Assembly: GCA_963677175.2 (NCBI GenBank)
Contig: CAXXES010000007.1
Location: 372,001 to 436,000 of the forward strand
Source of the DNA: Sunxiuqinia sp963677175
GTDB lineage: Bacteria; Bacteroidota; Bacteroidia; Bacteroidales; Prolixibacteraceae
Length of the DNA stretch: 64,000 nt
Reading direction: 5' to 3'
Shown here: positions 26,661 to 35,826 of the stretch, piece after piece
How positions within the stretch are numbered: position 1 is the stretch's first letter
Layout of the letters: each line of letters begins with the position of its first letter
Position numbers and translations under genes: made by a program
The notes under the pieces: model-generated
The model's input: the letters and a program-made list of their open reading frames with translations, nothing else
Told to the model about the DNA's origin: nothing
Database searches by the model: none

Positions 26661-28358
26661 ATGAGCGAAATAATTGATTGGAGCAAACTGGCAGAGGTTG
26701 AAAAAATAAAATACGAGAGCAATTACCTTCGGGGAACCTTGGTTGAGAGTCTGGCCGATCCGGTTACCGGATCAATCGCTGCCGACGATACCCAATTGTC
26801 TAAATTTCATGGGATTTACCAACAGCACGACCGCGACCTGGAAAAGGAACGGAAACGTCAAAAACTGGAGCCAGCCTTTTCATTTTTGATTCGGGTCCGT
26901 CTGCCTGGAGGAGTGACGAGTTCAAAGCAATGGCTTCAGATGGACCGCCTGGCTGATACGCATGCTAATGGCACCTTGAAGTTGACCACCCGGCAGGCTT
27001 TTCAGTTGCATGGGGTTATTAAAAAGAAATTGAAGCCTGCCATTCAGGGAATCAACCAGGCTTTGCTGGACACCATTGCCGCTTGTGGTGATGTGAACCG
27101 TAACGTAATGTCGCATGCTAACCCGGGCGAGTCGGACTTGCATGCAGCGGTGTATGAGTTGGCTGGTGCGCTATCGGCTCACCTGATGCCACAAACAACA
27201 GCTTACCACGAAATTTGGTTGGACAAGGAGAAAGTAGCTGACAGCAAAACCGAAGTGGAACCGATTTATGGCAATCGTTACCTGCCCCGTAAATTCAAAA
27301 TAGGTGTGGCCATTCCTCCGTACAACGATGTGGATATATTTTCGCAGGACCTGGGTTTTATCGCTATCGAAGAAAAAGGAACGCTGGTTGGCTACAATGT
27401 GACAGCCGGCGGAGGTTTAGGATCTACGTTTGGTATCCCGGAAGCCTATCCGCGCCTGGCCGATGTGATTGGTTTTTGCACGCCTGAGCAGGCTATTGAG
27501 GTGGCTGAGAAAGTGGTGTTGGTTCAAAAAGACAACGGTGACCGCACTAATCGCAAACAAGCCCGTTTGAAATATACGATCGACCGCAACGGGCTGGATT
27601 GGTTTAAAGCGGAGGTGAATAAGTACCTGGGTTATGAGCTTCAGCCGGCCAGGCCGTTTCAATTTACACGGAACGGCGATCGCTATGGCTGGAAAAAAGG
27701 AACGGACGGCAAGTGGAGCCTGAACCTGTTTGTTGAAGGTGGCCGGGTGAAAGACACGGAAACCCTTCAGCTTAAAACAGCCTTGCGCGAAGTGGCCGAA
27801 AACGTTGGTGATGCGCAGTTTATCCTGACCGGCAACCAAAACCTGGTTATTGCCAATACCAGCGAGAAAGAAAAAGTGAATCGTATTCTAAAAAGATATG
27901 GCGTTTGGCCGGTTCAACTGTCAGGGCTGCGACAAAATTCAATTGCCTGTGTGGCCCTGAATACTTGCGGACTGGCTTTTGCCGAAGCCGAACGCTATCT
28001 GCCAAGCCTGATGGAAAAAATTGAAGCGATTTTGGACGAACACAACCTGATCAAACAAGAAATTGTGATTCGGATGACGGGCTGCCCCAACGGCTGTGGG
28101 CGTCCTTACCTGGCTGAGATTGGGTTTATTGGAAAATCACTTGGTCACTACAACCTCTATTTGGGAGGAAATTTCAACGGTACACGCTTGAATACCCTCT
28201 ACAAAGAAACACTTTCAGAAGAAGAAATACTCGCTGAATTACGACCGGTCATTGCTGACTATGCCAAAAACAGGAATGAAGGAGAAGGTTTCGGTGATTT
28301 CGTTATTCGAAAAGAATACGTACAGGAAACAAAGCAAGGAAAAGATTTTAAACATTGA
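26661..28358 (+). CDS. cysI: Assimilatory sulfite reductase hemoprotein subunit
   Basis: Reduces sulfite to sulfide with six electrons. The 565-residue protein has two ferredoxin-like halves; the siroheme/4Fe-4S cysteines are Cys430 and Cys436 (ACVALNTCGLAF) and Cys475 and Cys479 (CPNGCGRPY). TTRQAFQLHG and RNVMSHANPGESDLHA are further siroheme-binding landmarks. It is separated from cysJ by 118 bases. HemD begins immediately downstream. Confidence 0.95.
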   Translation: MSEIIDWSKLAEVEKIKYESNYLRGTLVESLADPVTGSIAADDTQLSKFHGIYQQHDRDLEKERKRQKLEPAFSFLIRVRLPGGVTSSKQWLQMDRLADTHANGTLKLTTRQAFQLHGVIKKKLKPAIQGINQALLDTIAACGDVNRNVMSHANPGESDLHAAVYELAGALSAHLMPQTTAYHEIWLDKEKVADSKTEVEPIYGNRYLPRKFKIGVAIPPYNDVDIFSQDLGFIAIEEKGTLVGYNVTAGGGLGSTFGIPEAYPRLADVIGFCTPEQAIEVAEKVVLVQKDNGDRTNRKQARLKYTIDRNGLDWFKAEVNKYLGYELQPARPFQFTRNGDRYGWKKGTDGKWSLNLFVEGGRVKDTETLQLKTALREVAENVGDAQFILTGNQNLVIANTSEKEKVNRILKRYGVWPVQLSGLRQNSIACVALNTCGLAFAEAERYLPSLMEKIEAILDEHNLIKQEIVIRMTGCPNGCGRPYLAEIGFIGKSLGHYNLYLGGNFNGTRLNTLYKETLSEEEILAELRPVIADYAKNRNEGEGFGDFVIRKEYVQETKQGKDFKH

Positions 28359-28362
28359 AAAC

Positions 28363-29103
28363 ATGGAACTACCGGCAATATTTATCGGAAGAAAACTATC
28401 GACGCTAACCCGGAAATGGTTGGTTAGCGAACAGATAAAATTTATTGAGCAGCCTTTAGTGCGAATTACCTATCGGAAACCGGATGTTCGTTTTTTCGAT
28501 TCGATAGGCGAGTCGGAGAAAAAATGGGTGGTCACCAGCTCTTACGCGGCGCACTGGCTCTTACGTTTTGCTTTGGAAATAGGCATGAAAAAGGACGACC
28601 TGGTGTATTGCCTTTCCGAAAAGCAAGAGCGGATTTTGACGAAATGTGGCGTGCGCGTTATTCGCCCAAAATCGTTGAATGCTTATGCGCTGGCCGAATT
28701 GCTCATCAATCAGAAGGATGGCGCAAAAGTGATTTACCTGCGTGGTGACAAATCATTGAACCCGCTTCCCGAACTGCTGGATCAGAACCAGTTGGATTGG
28801 CATTCCGTTGAGGTGTATAAAAACACATCCATCGAAATCATGATGAACGAAATGTTTGACGGTTACTTGTTTTTCAGCGAAAGCGCCATCAAAAGTTACA
28901 AGGCTTCGGGCAATTTCCCGCCGCCCAAGGCACCGGTTTTGGCCAATGGAAACCGGACAGCTCAGGCTGCCTGGGCCGAATTTCCTAACTTAGTACTCGA
29001 ATCGCATGAGGAGGAGGAACTGTCGTTTGTAAAATATGCCATCCGACGGATTACCGAAAAACTGAATGAGCCGGAACCCAAACACCGGATAATTATTGAA
29101 TAG
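28363..29103 (+). CDS. hemD: Uroporphyrinogen-III synthase family protein
   Basis: 246 residues from the ATG at 28363, four bases after the cysI stop; a longer in-frame start at 28252 lies inside cysI and is rejected. The protein has the loosely conserved HemD two-domain fold, with WVVTSSYAAHWLL, LLINQKDGAKVIYLRGDKS and GYLFFSESAIKSY as the recognisable elements. It closes hydroxymethylbilane to uroporphyrinogen III, the precursor that CobA, encoded two genes downstream, methylates toward siroheme. The assignment rests partly on context because sequence conservation in this family is low. Confidence 0.8.
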   Translation: MELPAIFIGRKLSTLTRKWLVSEQIKFIEQPLVRITYRKPDVRFFDSIGESEKKWVVTSSYAAHWLLRFALEIGMKKDDLVYCLSEKQERILTKCGVRVIRPKSLNAYALAELLINQKDGAKVIYLRGDKSLNPLPELLDQNQLDWHSVEVYKNTSIEIMMNEMFDGYLFFSESAIKSYKASGNFPPPKAPVLANGNRTAQAAWAEFPNLVLESHEEEELSFVKYAIRRITEKLNEPEPKHRIIIE

Positions 29104-29114
29104 ATACGAGTAGA

Positions 29115-29942
29115 ATGAAAAGAATATCGATCTTAGGTTGTGGCTGGCTGGGCTTTCCCTTAGCTGAAAAATTATTGGCTGAAGGGTTTCAGGTGAAAGG
29201 TTCGGTAACGACACGCTCGAAACTGAAAAAGTTAAGTGCTGCGGGCATCGAATCCTACTATCTGGTCCTGGATGAAGAAAAAGTGCAACTCAAAGATCCG
29301 CGTTTCTTCGATACAGATTTGGTCATTGTGGCTATTCCTCCAAGACGGGTTGATTTTATCGAAACCATTTTTCCTGCTCAGATCAGGCAGTTGGTCCACC
29401 TGCTTGAAGAACACCGGGTGCCACGTGTTTTGTTTATTTCATCCACTTCAGTTTATAATGAGTTGGGTGGAAAGGCGACCGAGGAAGATGTTCTGTTACC
29501 CGAAAAGCCATCGGGAAAAGCCTTGGTGATGGCCGAATTGTTGTTAACGCAAAACCGAAACTTCAAAACCACAGTGTTGCGCTTTGGCGGGCTGATCGGA
29601 GCCGATCGTAACCCGGCACGCTTCCTGAGCCGGAAAGTTGATGCTGTCAGCGGCGCGAAGCCCGTCAACTTGATTCATCAGGACGACTGCATTGGGATCA
29701 TTCTGAAAATTATCAATCAAGAGGCTTGGGGCGAAACGTTTAATGCCTGCTGTCCGGTTCATCCTAGCCGGCAGGATTTTTACGAACGCGCTTCGGAGGT
29801 ATCAGGCATTCCGGCTCCTGAATTTAGCGATGAAAAAGTACCCTTTAAGCTGGTTGACAGCAGCAAGCTCATCCACGTTCTGAATTATGAGTTTAAATTC
29901 CCAAGCCCGCTGGATTATTTGAACCTGGTTAATGCTGAATAG
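29115..29942 (+). CDS. NAD(P)-binding atypical SDR / epimerase-like protein
   Basis: 275 residues with an N-terminal Rossmann motif ILGCGWLGFPLAEKL, then VLFISSTSVYNELGG and RFGGLIGADRNPARFLS, resembling the YeeZ-type atypical short-chain dehydrogenase/epimerase group. The typical YxxxK pair is not clear, so catalytic function is uncertain. It sits in the siroheme/sulfite operon, 11 bases after hemD and 59 before cobA. The context suggests an accessory role in sulfur or tetrapyrrole metabolism; that is inference only. Confidence 0.75.
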   Translation: MKRISILGCGWLGFPLAEKLLAEGFQVKGSVTTRSKLKKLSAAGIESYYLVLDEEKVQLKDPRFFDTDLVIVAIPPRRVDFIETIFPAQIRQLVHLLEEHRVPRVLFISSTSVYNELGGKATEEDVLLPEKPSGKALVMAELLLTQNRNFKTTVLRFGGLIGADRNPARFLSRKVDAVSGAKPVNLIHQDDCIGIILKIINQEAWGETFNACCPVHPSRQDFYERASEVSGIPAPEFSDEKVPFKLVDSSKLIHVLNYEFKFPSPLDYLNLVNAE

Positions 29943-30001
29943 TGCTATTTCCGTGTCTTATTTCAGGAGTTCGCTGGTGTCGCCTGATTAATAACATATA
30001 A

Positions 30002-30790
30002 ATGTCAAATTCCAAATTCCAAATTCCAAAACGGCAACCCAATGCGCATCTGATTTCGATTGTGGGCGCTGGTCCGGGCGATCCTGAGTTGCTTACCGTT
30101 CGTGCTTTACGGCGGATGGAACAGGCCGACGTGATCTTGTACGATGCCTTGCATGGAACCGCGATTTTGGATTTGGCGGGCCCGGACACGCAAAAAATTT
30201 ATGCCGGCAAGCATTACCAGGATGGTCAGCAACAAACGGAACGTCAGGATAAAATTCATGAGCAGTTGAAACAATTTGCTGGCGAAGGCAAGCGCGTGGT
30301 GCGATTGAAAGCTGGCGATCCCTTTATTTTTGGGCGGGGCGCCGAAGAGTTGGCTTTTTGTTTACAGGAAAACCTCCATGTAGAAGTGGTTCCCGGGATC
30401 ACCGCGGGTTTGGCGGCTGCAAGCTGTTTTCACATTCCGGTTACCTTGCGCAATGTGAATAGCATGGCCCTGTTTTATACGGGGCACAAGCGAAATGGGG
30501 GTTTTGAAAATATGGATGAAGTAGCTGCCATCATCAAAGCCAATGCGCCGGTGATGGTTTACATGGGCCTGAAAAACCTGGTGCTTTTGTCGAACGAATT
30601 GATGAGCCGCGATGTGCCGGCCGATGTGCCAATGCAAATTGTCAGCCGGGTAGGGCATCCCGACCAACAACTCTTCACTTCCTGCCTGGGAGAAATTGAG
30701 TCTGACCTAAAACGAATCGATCCGCCCATGCCTTCCGTTATTCTCCTGGGAACCCATGCTCACCAAGTGAATAATAACTCCATTTTATAG
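30002..30790 (+). CDS. cobA: Uroporphyrinogen-III C-methyltransferase (SUMT)
   Basis: SAM-dependent methylation of uroporphyrinogen III to precorrin-2, feeding siroheme synthesis for CysI. 262 residues with the family motifs ISIVGAGPGDPELLTVRAL, RLKAGDPFIFGRGAEE and VVPGITAGLAAASCFHIPVT in order. The only ATG is at 30002 and is followed at once by three tandem 7-base units CAAATTC (30006-30026), giving an unusual N-terminus MSNSKFQIPKRQ. A change in unit number would shift the frame. It is the last gene of the operon. Confidence 0.93.
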   Translation: MSNSKFQIPKRQPNAHLISIVGAGPGDPELLTVRALRRMEQADVILYDALHGTAILDLAGPDTQKIYAGKHYQDGQQQTERQDKIHEQLKQFAGEGKRVVRLKAGDPFIFGRGAEELAFCLQENLHVEVVPGITAGLAAASCFHIPVTLRNVNSMALFYTGHKRNGGFENMDEVAAIIKANAPVMVYMGLKNLVLLSNELMSRDVPADVPMQIVSRVGHPDQQLFTSCLGEIESDLKRIDPPMPSVILLGTHAHQVNNNSIL

Positions 30791-30851
30791 AATTATTGAA
30801 CTGATACTTCCTTGCAGCTGTTTAAGTGCTGGAAGAATTAAAAATGCACAC

Positions 30852-33623
30852 ATGGAATCAGTTTTCACGCAAGTACAAGATGCACTGGGAAAACCTTACG
30901 ATGATTTGGAATTTTTGCTGAAATGCTTTGCCGAGGTATTAACCGAAAGCGACAAGCAAGAGTTGGTGAGCCTGATCCCCTGGATCAATTCGCCCCGGCA
31001 ACCCTCCGAAAACCTGCTGCTGAGCAACGATTACATTCACTTGCTCTCCATGTGTTTTCAGCTGCTCAACCTGGTTGAAGTAAACGGGGCGGTGCAAAGC
31101 CGCCGTGCCAAGGAGGAAAAAAATATGAGCCATGTGAATGGTTTGTGGGCCATCAACTTCAAAATGCTGAAAGAAAGAGGGATTACTGAAAAGCAGATTT
31201 TGGAAGTTCTGCCCGAAGTGCTGGTTGAGCCGGTGCTTACCGCGCATCCCACCGAGGCCAAGCGGTCGGTGGTTTTGCAGGAATACCGCGAGTTATATTT
31301 GCTGTTGGTAAAACGCGAAAACCAGATGTACACCCGCATTGAGCGTGAAGATATGCGTAATGATATCAAACAAATTCTTCATCGCTTGTGGAATATTGGC
31401 GAAATCTACATTGAAAAGCCCCGGCTCGAATCGGAACTCGATAATATTTTGCACTACTTGACCGATGTATTTCCCGACGTGGTGGTCTTGCTGGATAAGC
31501 GCCTGAAGCAAGCCTGGAAAGAATCGGGCTTTGACGCGGATTTGTTGAATGACACCGACCTGTTTCCCGGCTTGTCGTTTGGAAACTGGGTTGGGGGAGA
31601 CCGCGACGGCCATCCGTTGGTGAGCGCAGCAATAACCCGGATGACTTTGAATAAGCTGCGGATCCACGCTTTTATCATTGTCAAGAAAGAGTTGCTTGCC
31701 CTATCGCAAAAACTAAGCATCTACCTCGATATTCAGGAAGTTGGCAAAGCATTTCGTGATCGGGTGACGCATCTGGCCAAGGAACTGTCAACGGACGGCA
31801 AACGCATCCTTCAGGAACACAATAAGGAAATTTTCAAGGCCTACGTGCTTCTGTTGCTTCACAAAATTCCGATTGATCTCAGCCAGGAATACAACATGAC
31901 GCTGGAAGATCGTGACAACAGCTATCAAAATTCGGATCAGTTGGTTGAGGATTTGAATGTTCTGGCCGAAGAACTCGAGAACTACGGAATTCCCGAAGTG
32001 GCGCAGGTTGATGTTGGTCGTTGCAAGCGACTGCTCAAAGTGTTTGGTTTTCATTTGGCCCAGCTCGATATCCGGCAAAACAGCCAGTACCACGACAAAG
32101 CGTTATCGCAGTTGGTGACCGCTTCGCTGGGAGAGAACAAGGAAAGCCGGATTGAATCGACACTGGAAGATAAGCGCGCCTTTCTCGATGCCGAGCTGAA
32201 AATCAACCGGCCCTTTTTGGTCGATCATTCCGGCACGGGCGAAGAAGCCCGCAATGTGATTGAAAGTTTCCAGGTGGTCAGCGATCACATCAATAAATAC
32301 AGCCGCCGCTCCATTGGCAAATTAATCATTAGCATGACGCGCAATACCGAAGATATGCTGACGGTGTATTTGTTTATGCGCGAAGCAGACATGACCTTGA
32401 AATACGGAGAATTTCTGGCCGCAAAACTACCGGTGGTTCCGCTGTTCGAAACCATCGAAGATTTACAGGCCAGCACCAAAATTATGGATGATTACCTGAG
32501 CCATCCGGTGGTGATCAATAGCCTGAAATACCAACGCGACCGGAATAAAACCGAAAAACTTTACCAGGATGTGATGATCGGGTACAGCGACAGCAATAAG
32601 GACGGAGGAATTTTGGCCAGCTCATGGTTTTTACACGAAGCTCAGCAGGCGCTTACCAAAGTGGGGCAGAAGCATGGGGTGATTATCCGCTTTTTTCATG
32701 GCACTGGCGGCAGTATTAGCCGTGGTTCGGGGCCTTCGCACTGGTTTGTGAAAACTTTGCCACAAGGATCAATCAACGGGAAACTGCGGGTAACCGAGCA
32801 GGGCGAAACCATTGAGCGAAAATATGCACACAAGGTAAACGCGGCCTATAACCTGGAGTTGATGCTAGCCAGCGTAACGGCTCAAACACTTTTGCACAAA
32901 CACTTTTCAGCCGAAAATGATGCGGTGGCTGAGCTTTTTCACAAGTTGGGCGAGCGTGGGCGTGACTTCTATCGCGAGCTGATTGGCGATCCCGATTTCA
33001 TTCGCTTTTTCGCGGAGGCCACCCCCATTGATGTGATTGAGTCGAGCAAGATTGGTTCGCGACCGGCGCGAAGGACCGGCAAACGGACGATGGACGATTT
33101 GCGAGCCATCCCATGGGTGTTTAGCTGGTCGCAGTCGCGCTTCAACATCACCAGTTGGTATGGCGTGGGATCGACCCTAAAAGAAATGCAAACGCAAAAT
33201 GCGCCCGAATACGAGCAGTTGGGTAAGCTGGTGAAATACCATCCCTTTGTTCGTTACGTCATTACCAACCTCGATTCGAGCCTGGCGGCCACCGACGAAG
33301 GCATCATGGACAAATACGCCGATTTGGTGGAAGATCCGGCGATTCGTGACCAGATGATGAGTAAAATCAAGCAGGAATTAAGCCTGACCCGCGACATGTT
33401 GTCGGATTTGCTTCAGAAACCGTTTCAGGAACGGCGAAAAAATCATTATTTCTCAACGCTTTTGAGGGCCGAAGCGCTGAATCACTTACACGAAGCCCAA
33501 ATTGAGTTACTCCGAAAATGGCGCAACAGCCGAAGCAAGCAATTGCCCGGAGAAGATGATCACCTTTTTGCTTTGCTTCAATGTGTTAACGCGATTGCCA
33601 ACGCACTTGGCTCAACCGGATAA
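30852..33623 (+). CDS. ppc: Phosphoenolpyruvate carboxylase
   Basis: Forms oxaloacetate from PEP and bicarbonate. 923 residues with the catalytic segments LTAHPTEAKRSV (early), GNWVGGDRDGHP, GYSDSNKDGGI and FFHGTGGSISRGSGPSHWF in order, and a C-terminus with LRAEALNHLHEAQ. The C-terminal end differs from the canonical NTG and reads NALGSTG. It lies 61 bases after cobA and 97 bases before a putative carbonic anhydrase, which could supply its bicarbonate. Confidence 0.95.
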   Translation: MESVFTQVQDALGKPYDDLEFLLKCFAEVLTESDKQELVSLIPWINSPRQPSENLLLSNDYIHLLSMCFQLLNLVEVNGAVQSRRAKEEKNMSHVNGLWAINFKMLKERGITEKQILEVLPEVLVEPVLTAHPTEAKRSVVLQEYRELYLLLVKRENQMYTRIEREDMRNDIKQILHRLWNIGEIYIEKPRLESELDNILHYLTDVFPDVVVLLDKRLKQAWKESGFDADLLNDTDLFPGLSFGNWVGGDRDGHPLVSAAITRMTLNKLRIHAFIIVKKELLALSQKLSIYLDIQEVGKAFRDRVTHLAKELSTDGKRILQEHNKEIFKAYVLLLLHKIPIDLSQEYNMTLEDRDNSYQNSDQLVEDLNVLAEELENYGIPEVAQVDVGRCKRLLKVFGFHLAQLDIRQNSQYHDKALSQLVTASLGENKESRIESTLEDKRAFLDAELKINRPFLVDHSGTGEEARNVIESFQVVSDHINKYSRRSIGKLIISMTRNTEDMLTVYLFMREADMTLKYGEFLAAKLPVVPLFETIEDLQASTKIMDDYLSHPVVINSLKYQRDRNKTEKLYQDVMIGYSDSNKDGGILASSWFLHEAQQALTKVGQKHGVIIRFFHGTGGSISRGSGPSHWFVKTLPQGSINGKLRVTEQGETIERKYAHKVNAAYNLELMLASVTAQTLLHKHFSAENDAVAELFHKLGERGRDFYRELIGDPDFIRFFAEATPIDVIESSKIGSRPARRTGKRTMDDLRAIPWVFSWSQSRFNITSWYGVGSTLKEMQTQNAPEYEQLGKLVKYHPFVRYVITNLDSSLAATDEGIMDKYADLVEDPAIRDQMMSKIKQELSLTRDMLSDLLQKPFQERRKNHYFSTLLRAEALNHLHEAQIELLRKWRNSRSKQLPGEDDHLFALLQCVNAIANALGSTG

Positions 33624-33630
33624 AAACGAT

Positions 33631-33687
33631 TGAAACGAGCATGGCCAGTCGAAATATAAAAGGAAATGATTAAAGTGCGAGTTCCAT
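33631..33687 (+). repeat. Leader repeat A upstream of the LCIB-type gene (copy B at 35827-35881)
   Basis: The stretch TGAAACGAGCAT ... AAAGGAAATGATTAAAG continuing to GTTCCAT is nearly the same as 35827-35881, with equal order and spacing. Each ends shortly before the start codon of a different gene. Both contain a small ORF beginning MIKVRVP. Whether it is a shared regulatory leader or the footprint of a duplication is open. Confidence 0.6.
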
Positions 33688-33720
33688 ATGATACCTTGGA
33701 AAGCAAACAATTTCAATCAT

Positions 33721-34422
33721 ATGAAAATGAGTAGTACGATTGACAAGCGTATCCGAACGCTTTTTCCCGATGCAGCGCCTTTCGAACAAGTGCTGACCAG
33801 TTATTACCAGCGAATGACGCAAGAGCATGGGCTGGATGTGAATCAAACCATTGCGGCCGTTTCGCTTTGCCCCGATGAGTTGAATAACCCGGTTATTGAA
33901 AAGATCCGCGATTATTTCGGCCATGTTTTTCATTTGGGTGGCTTAACGGGCTATCCGTTTACCGGCAAAACTGGCTTCAACGCTTTTGGCGACCACATAC
34001 CGGATGCCGGAACTGCTTTTATCTTTTTTGGGCCGCACCTGGCCATTAATGAAGAGCGGCTGGGTTATGTGCACCGGTCGGGTCAGGCGCGCGATACCCT
34101 TTCGTGTGGCGCAGCTTTGGGGGCTTACCAAATGTTGCTCGACGGGCATTCGGTTTTGCCCGAACAGCAGCCCGACGATTACCAGCAAGCGCGCGTACGA
34201 CAAATGATTGCTTCCCGGCTCGACACCATTCCCCGCCACGAGCCCGAGCGCCAATTGCTGAACATCTTGTTTGAAGAGAGCCATGCGTTTATGGTGAGCC
34301 AATCGAAACGAATCAAAGAGAAGTTTAAGGCCGAACGAATCATCTTGCTGGGCGCCCTTATTTTGAACACCCCGCTGGATATGCCCGATTATTTGCAGGT
34401 GAAGTATTTTGAAGCGCTGTAA
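33721..34422 (+). CDS. LCIB/LCIC-family (theta-type) carbonic anhydrase-like protein
   Basis: 233 residues from the ATG at 33721; an in-frame ATG at 33688 is also possible. The core FHLGGLTGYPFTGKTGFNAF, DHIPDAG, FFGPHLAIN and LSCGAALGA matches the limiting-CO2-inducible protein B family. The expected zinc ligands are Cys50 (in SLCPDE), His106 and Cys129, with Asp52 as a possible partner of the active-site dyad. Members hydrate CO2. Next to PEP carboxylase it could supply bicarbonate for anaplerosis. Activity varies in this family, so the enzymatic role is inferred. Confidence 0.75.
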   Translation: MKMSSTIDKRIRTLFPDAAPFEQVLTSYYQRMTQEHGLDVNQTIAAVSLCPDELNNPVIEKIRDYFGHVFHLGGLTGYPFTGKTGFNAFGDHIPDAGTAFIFFGPHLAINEERLGYVHRSGQARDTLSCGAALGAYQMLLDGHSVLPEQQPDDYQQARVRQMIASRLDTIPRHEPERQLLNILFEESHAFMVSQSKRIKEKFKAERIILLGALILNTPLDMPDYLQVKYFEAL

Positions 34423-34437
34423 GGCGAAAACTGTCGA

Positions 34438-34481
34438 TTCGTGAGGGGGGGGCACTTCGAGTGAAGCCCTCACTTGTATGC
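34438..34481. other. Hairpin with G tract after the LCIB-type gene
   Basis: GTGAGGG, an extended G tract and CACTT are followed by GTG AAG and CCCTCAC, forming a GC-rich stem without a T-run. It may stall transcription or protect the mRNA end; it is not a canonical terminator. Confidence 0.4.
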
Positions 34482-34565
34482 GATTCCGCATATTGATCGG
34501 ATGACTGGACCTAACAAAACGGCTTTTCTTAAAGATTCAGGATCAATTTGATTGTAAGGGCTTAC

Positions 34566-34600
34566 AAAAAAAGCCACCCTCCCGTATGAAGGGCTTTTTT
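34566..34600. terminator. Bidirectional terminator-like hairpin
   Basis: An A-run plus AAGCC, with CCCT, pairs with AGGG and CTTTTTT across about a 10-base loop. It terminates rightward transcription from the ppc/LCIB side. The rest of 34423-34809 has no gene that I can support; it contains a nine-base C tract at 34680-34688. Confidence 0.65.
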
Positions 34601-34809
34601 ACTCTCCTTTACCTACACACGCCGTAAGGCTTTTGCCGGAGAAATACTTTTGGAATCTATTCCCGGCAAGATCTTTTTACCCCCCCCCTGGGCGCGCCAC
34701 GCAGTCACCTTCTGAGTCGCTGCATCTATTGATTCGAGAAACCCACATTTGCAAGTGGTAGCCGGATGTTTGAATGCTTGTCGCTGCCCGGGAGTGAATT
34801 TTTGAACTG

Positions 34810-35028
34810 CCAGGTTTTTTATTTCCTGGTGAGAGAAAAAAAAGAACGGTCAGGTTTCCCATTTCCTGGTGAGAGAAGAAAAAAGAACGGTCAGGTTCTC
34901 CATTTCCTGGTGAGAGAAGAAAAAAAATTATCAAGTTTGTCATTTCCTGGTGAGGGAAGAAAAAAAATTATCAGGTTTGTCATTTCCTGGTGAGGGAACG
35001 AAAAAAAACGATCAGGCTTGTCATTTCC
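34810..35028. repeat. Tandem array of ~41-base units containing ATTTCCTGGTGAG
   Basis: About five units follow one another without spacers, each carrying CAGG, then ATTTCCTGGTGAG(A/G)GAA, then an A-rich run. CAGG and CCTG within a unit can pair, so the array could form serial small hairpins. Units diverge gradually from left to right. It lies between two terminators and is not part of a convincing gene. Confidence 0.85.
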
Positions 35029-35072
35029 GACCGGAAAATAAAGAAAAAACATCGAATGTTACCTCGGCACAA

Positions 35073-35107
35073 TAAAAAAGCCACCTTTCCTTAGGAAGAT
35101 GGCTTTG
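35073..35107 (-). terminator. Terminator for the leftward nifJ remnant
   Basis: On the minus strand, AAAGCCATCTTCC, a short loop, GGAAAGGTGGCTTT and a T-run form a good intrinsic terminator 30 bases beyond the stop of the nifJ fragment. It was probably the terminator of the complete gene. Confidence 0.75.
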
Positions 35108-35136
35108 AACTATCAGTAAAACGGTTTTTTCTCAGC

Positions 35137-35442
35137 TTACTTTTCTTCGACCGCAGCTGAAGCAAAGCTCATGGCAGCAAACCGTTTGTAAGAAGCATGA
35201 CGCCATTTGGCATTTTCTTCCGACGCTTTAAACAGTTCGGCAGCTTGTTCCGGGAATGCTTTTTTTAGCGATGTGTAGCGCACTTCGCCATTCAGGAATT
35301 CCTGGAATTTGCTCCAGTCCGGATCTTTTGAATCCATCACGAAAGGATTTTGTCCCTCGGCTTCCAGTTCTGGGTTATAGCGGAACAGTGACCAGTAACC
35401 AGTTTCAACGGCTTTTTTCTTTTCAGCCTGGCTGGCGCCCAT
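35137..35442 (-). pseudogene. nifJ: Remnant of pyruvate:ferredoxin (flavodoxin) oxidoreductase, C-terminal ~100 residues
   Basis: The 101 residues starting MGASQAEKKKAVETGYWSLF, with YNPELEAEGQNPF, DSKDPDWSKFQEFLNGEVRY and SLKKAFPEQAAELF, correspond to the extreme C-terminus of the roughly 1180-residue NifJ. Upstream on the minus strand the frame closes within a few codons and the sequence is no longer NifJ-like. The gene is therefore a 5'-deleted relic still followed by its terminator. A deletion or rearrangement next to the tandem repeats and repeat-leader copies is likely. 35443-35769 shows no supportable gene. Confidence 0.8.
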
Positions 35443-35769
35443 GCTGGTCCTTCACCGCTTTCCTTGTGCTTGCAGTAAGGAGTTGCCACAGCTCCCGCGC
35501 GATTGTGTCGCTTGGTTTAATGAACGTTATTCCTTAATGTTATGCCTCATCAGTTATTACCTGCTAACTAACCGCAAAGGCGCAACGAAAATGCAGGAAT
35601 ACCGCCTCGAGGCAACTTTCGCAACTTTTTTGATAAGCACCTCTCCAAAAGAATTACGGAATAACAGAGAAAAAAAGCTGACCCTCCTGTGGCAATCAAG
35701 AACTGATTATTAGGCATATAGTTTTCGAAGGCAGCAAAAAAAGCCGACCATAACCCTGACCGGGATTGA

Positions 35770-35797
35770 TTTGTGTAAATATAACCGTGTAACTTTA
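35770..35797 (+). promoter_or_regulatory. Weak candidate promoter for the DUF3244 gene
   Basis: TTTG (35770-35773) and TAACTTTA (35790-35797) are close to the Bacteroidota -33/-7 boxes with a 16-base spacer; the last base of the -7 box differs from consensus. It would start a leader containing repeat copy B. Confidence 0.3.
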
Positions 35798-35826
35798 TGC
35801 GTAGAATTTTTTTTTAAACATGTCTA

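Noticed and set aside
28252..28362. Earlier start for hemD inside cysI
   Set aside because: The ATG at 28363 four bases after the cysI stop gives a normal HemD length.
34677..34993. Short ORFs through the tandem repeats
   Set aside because: Periodic translation of the repeat units, no start context and no family match.
34810..35028. CRISPR array
   Set aside because: Units are contiguous with no unique spacers, and no cas genes are near.
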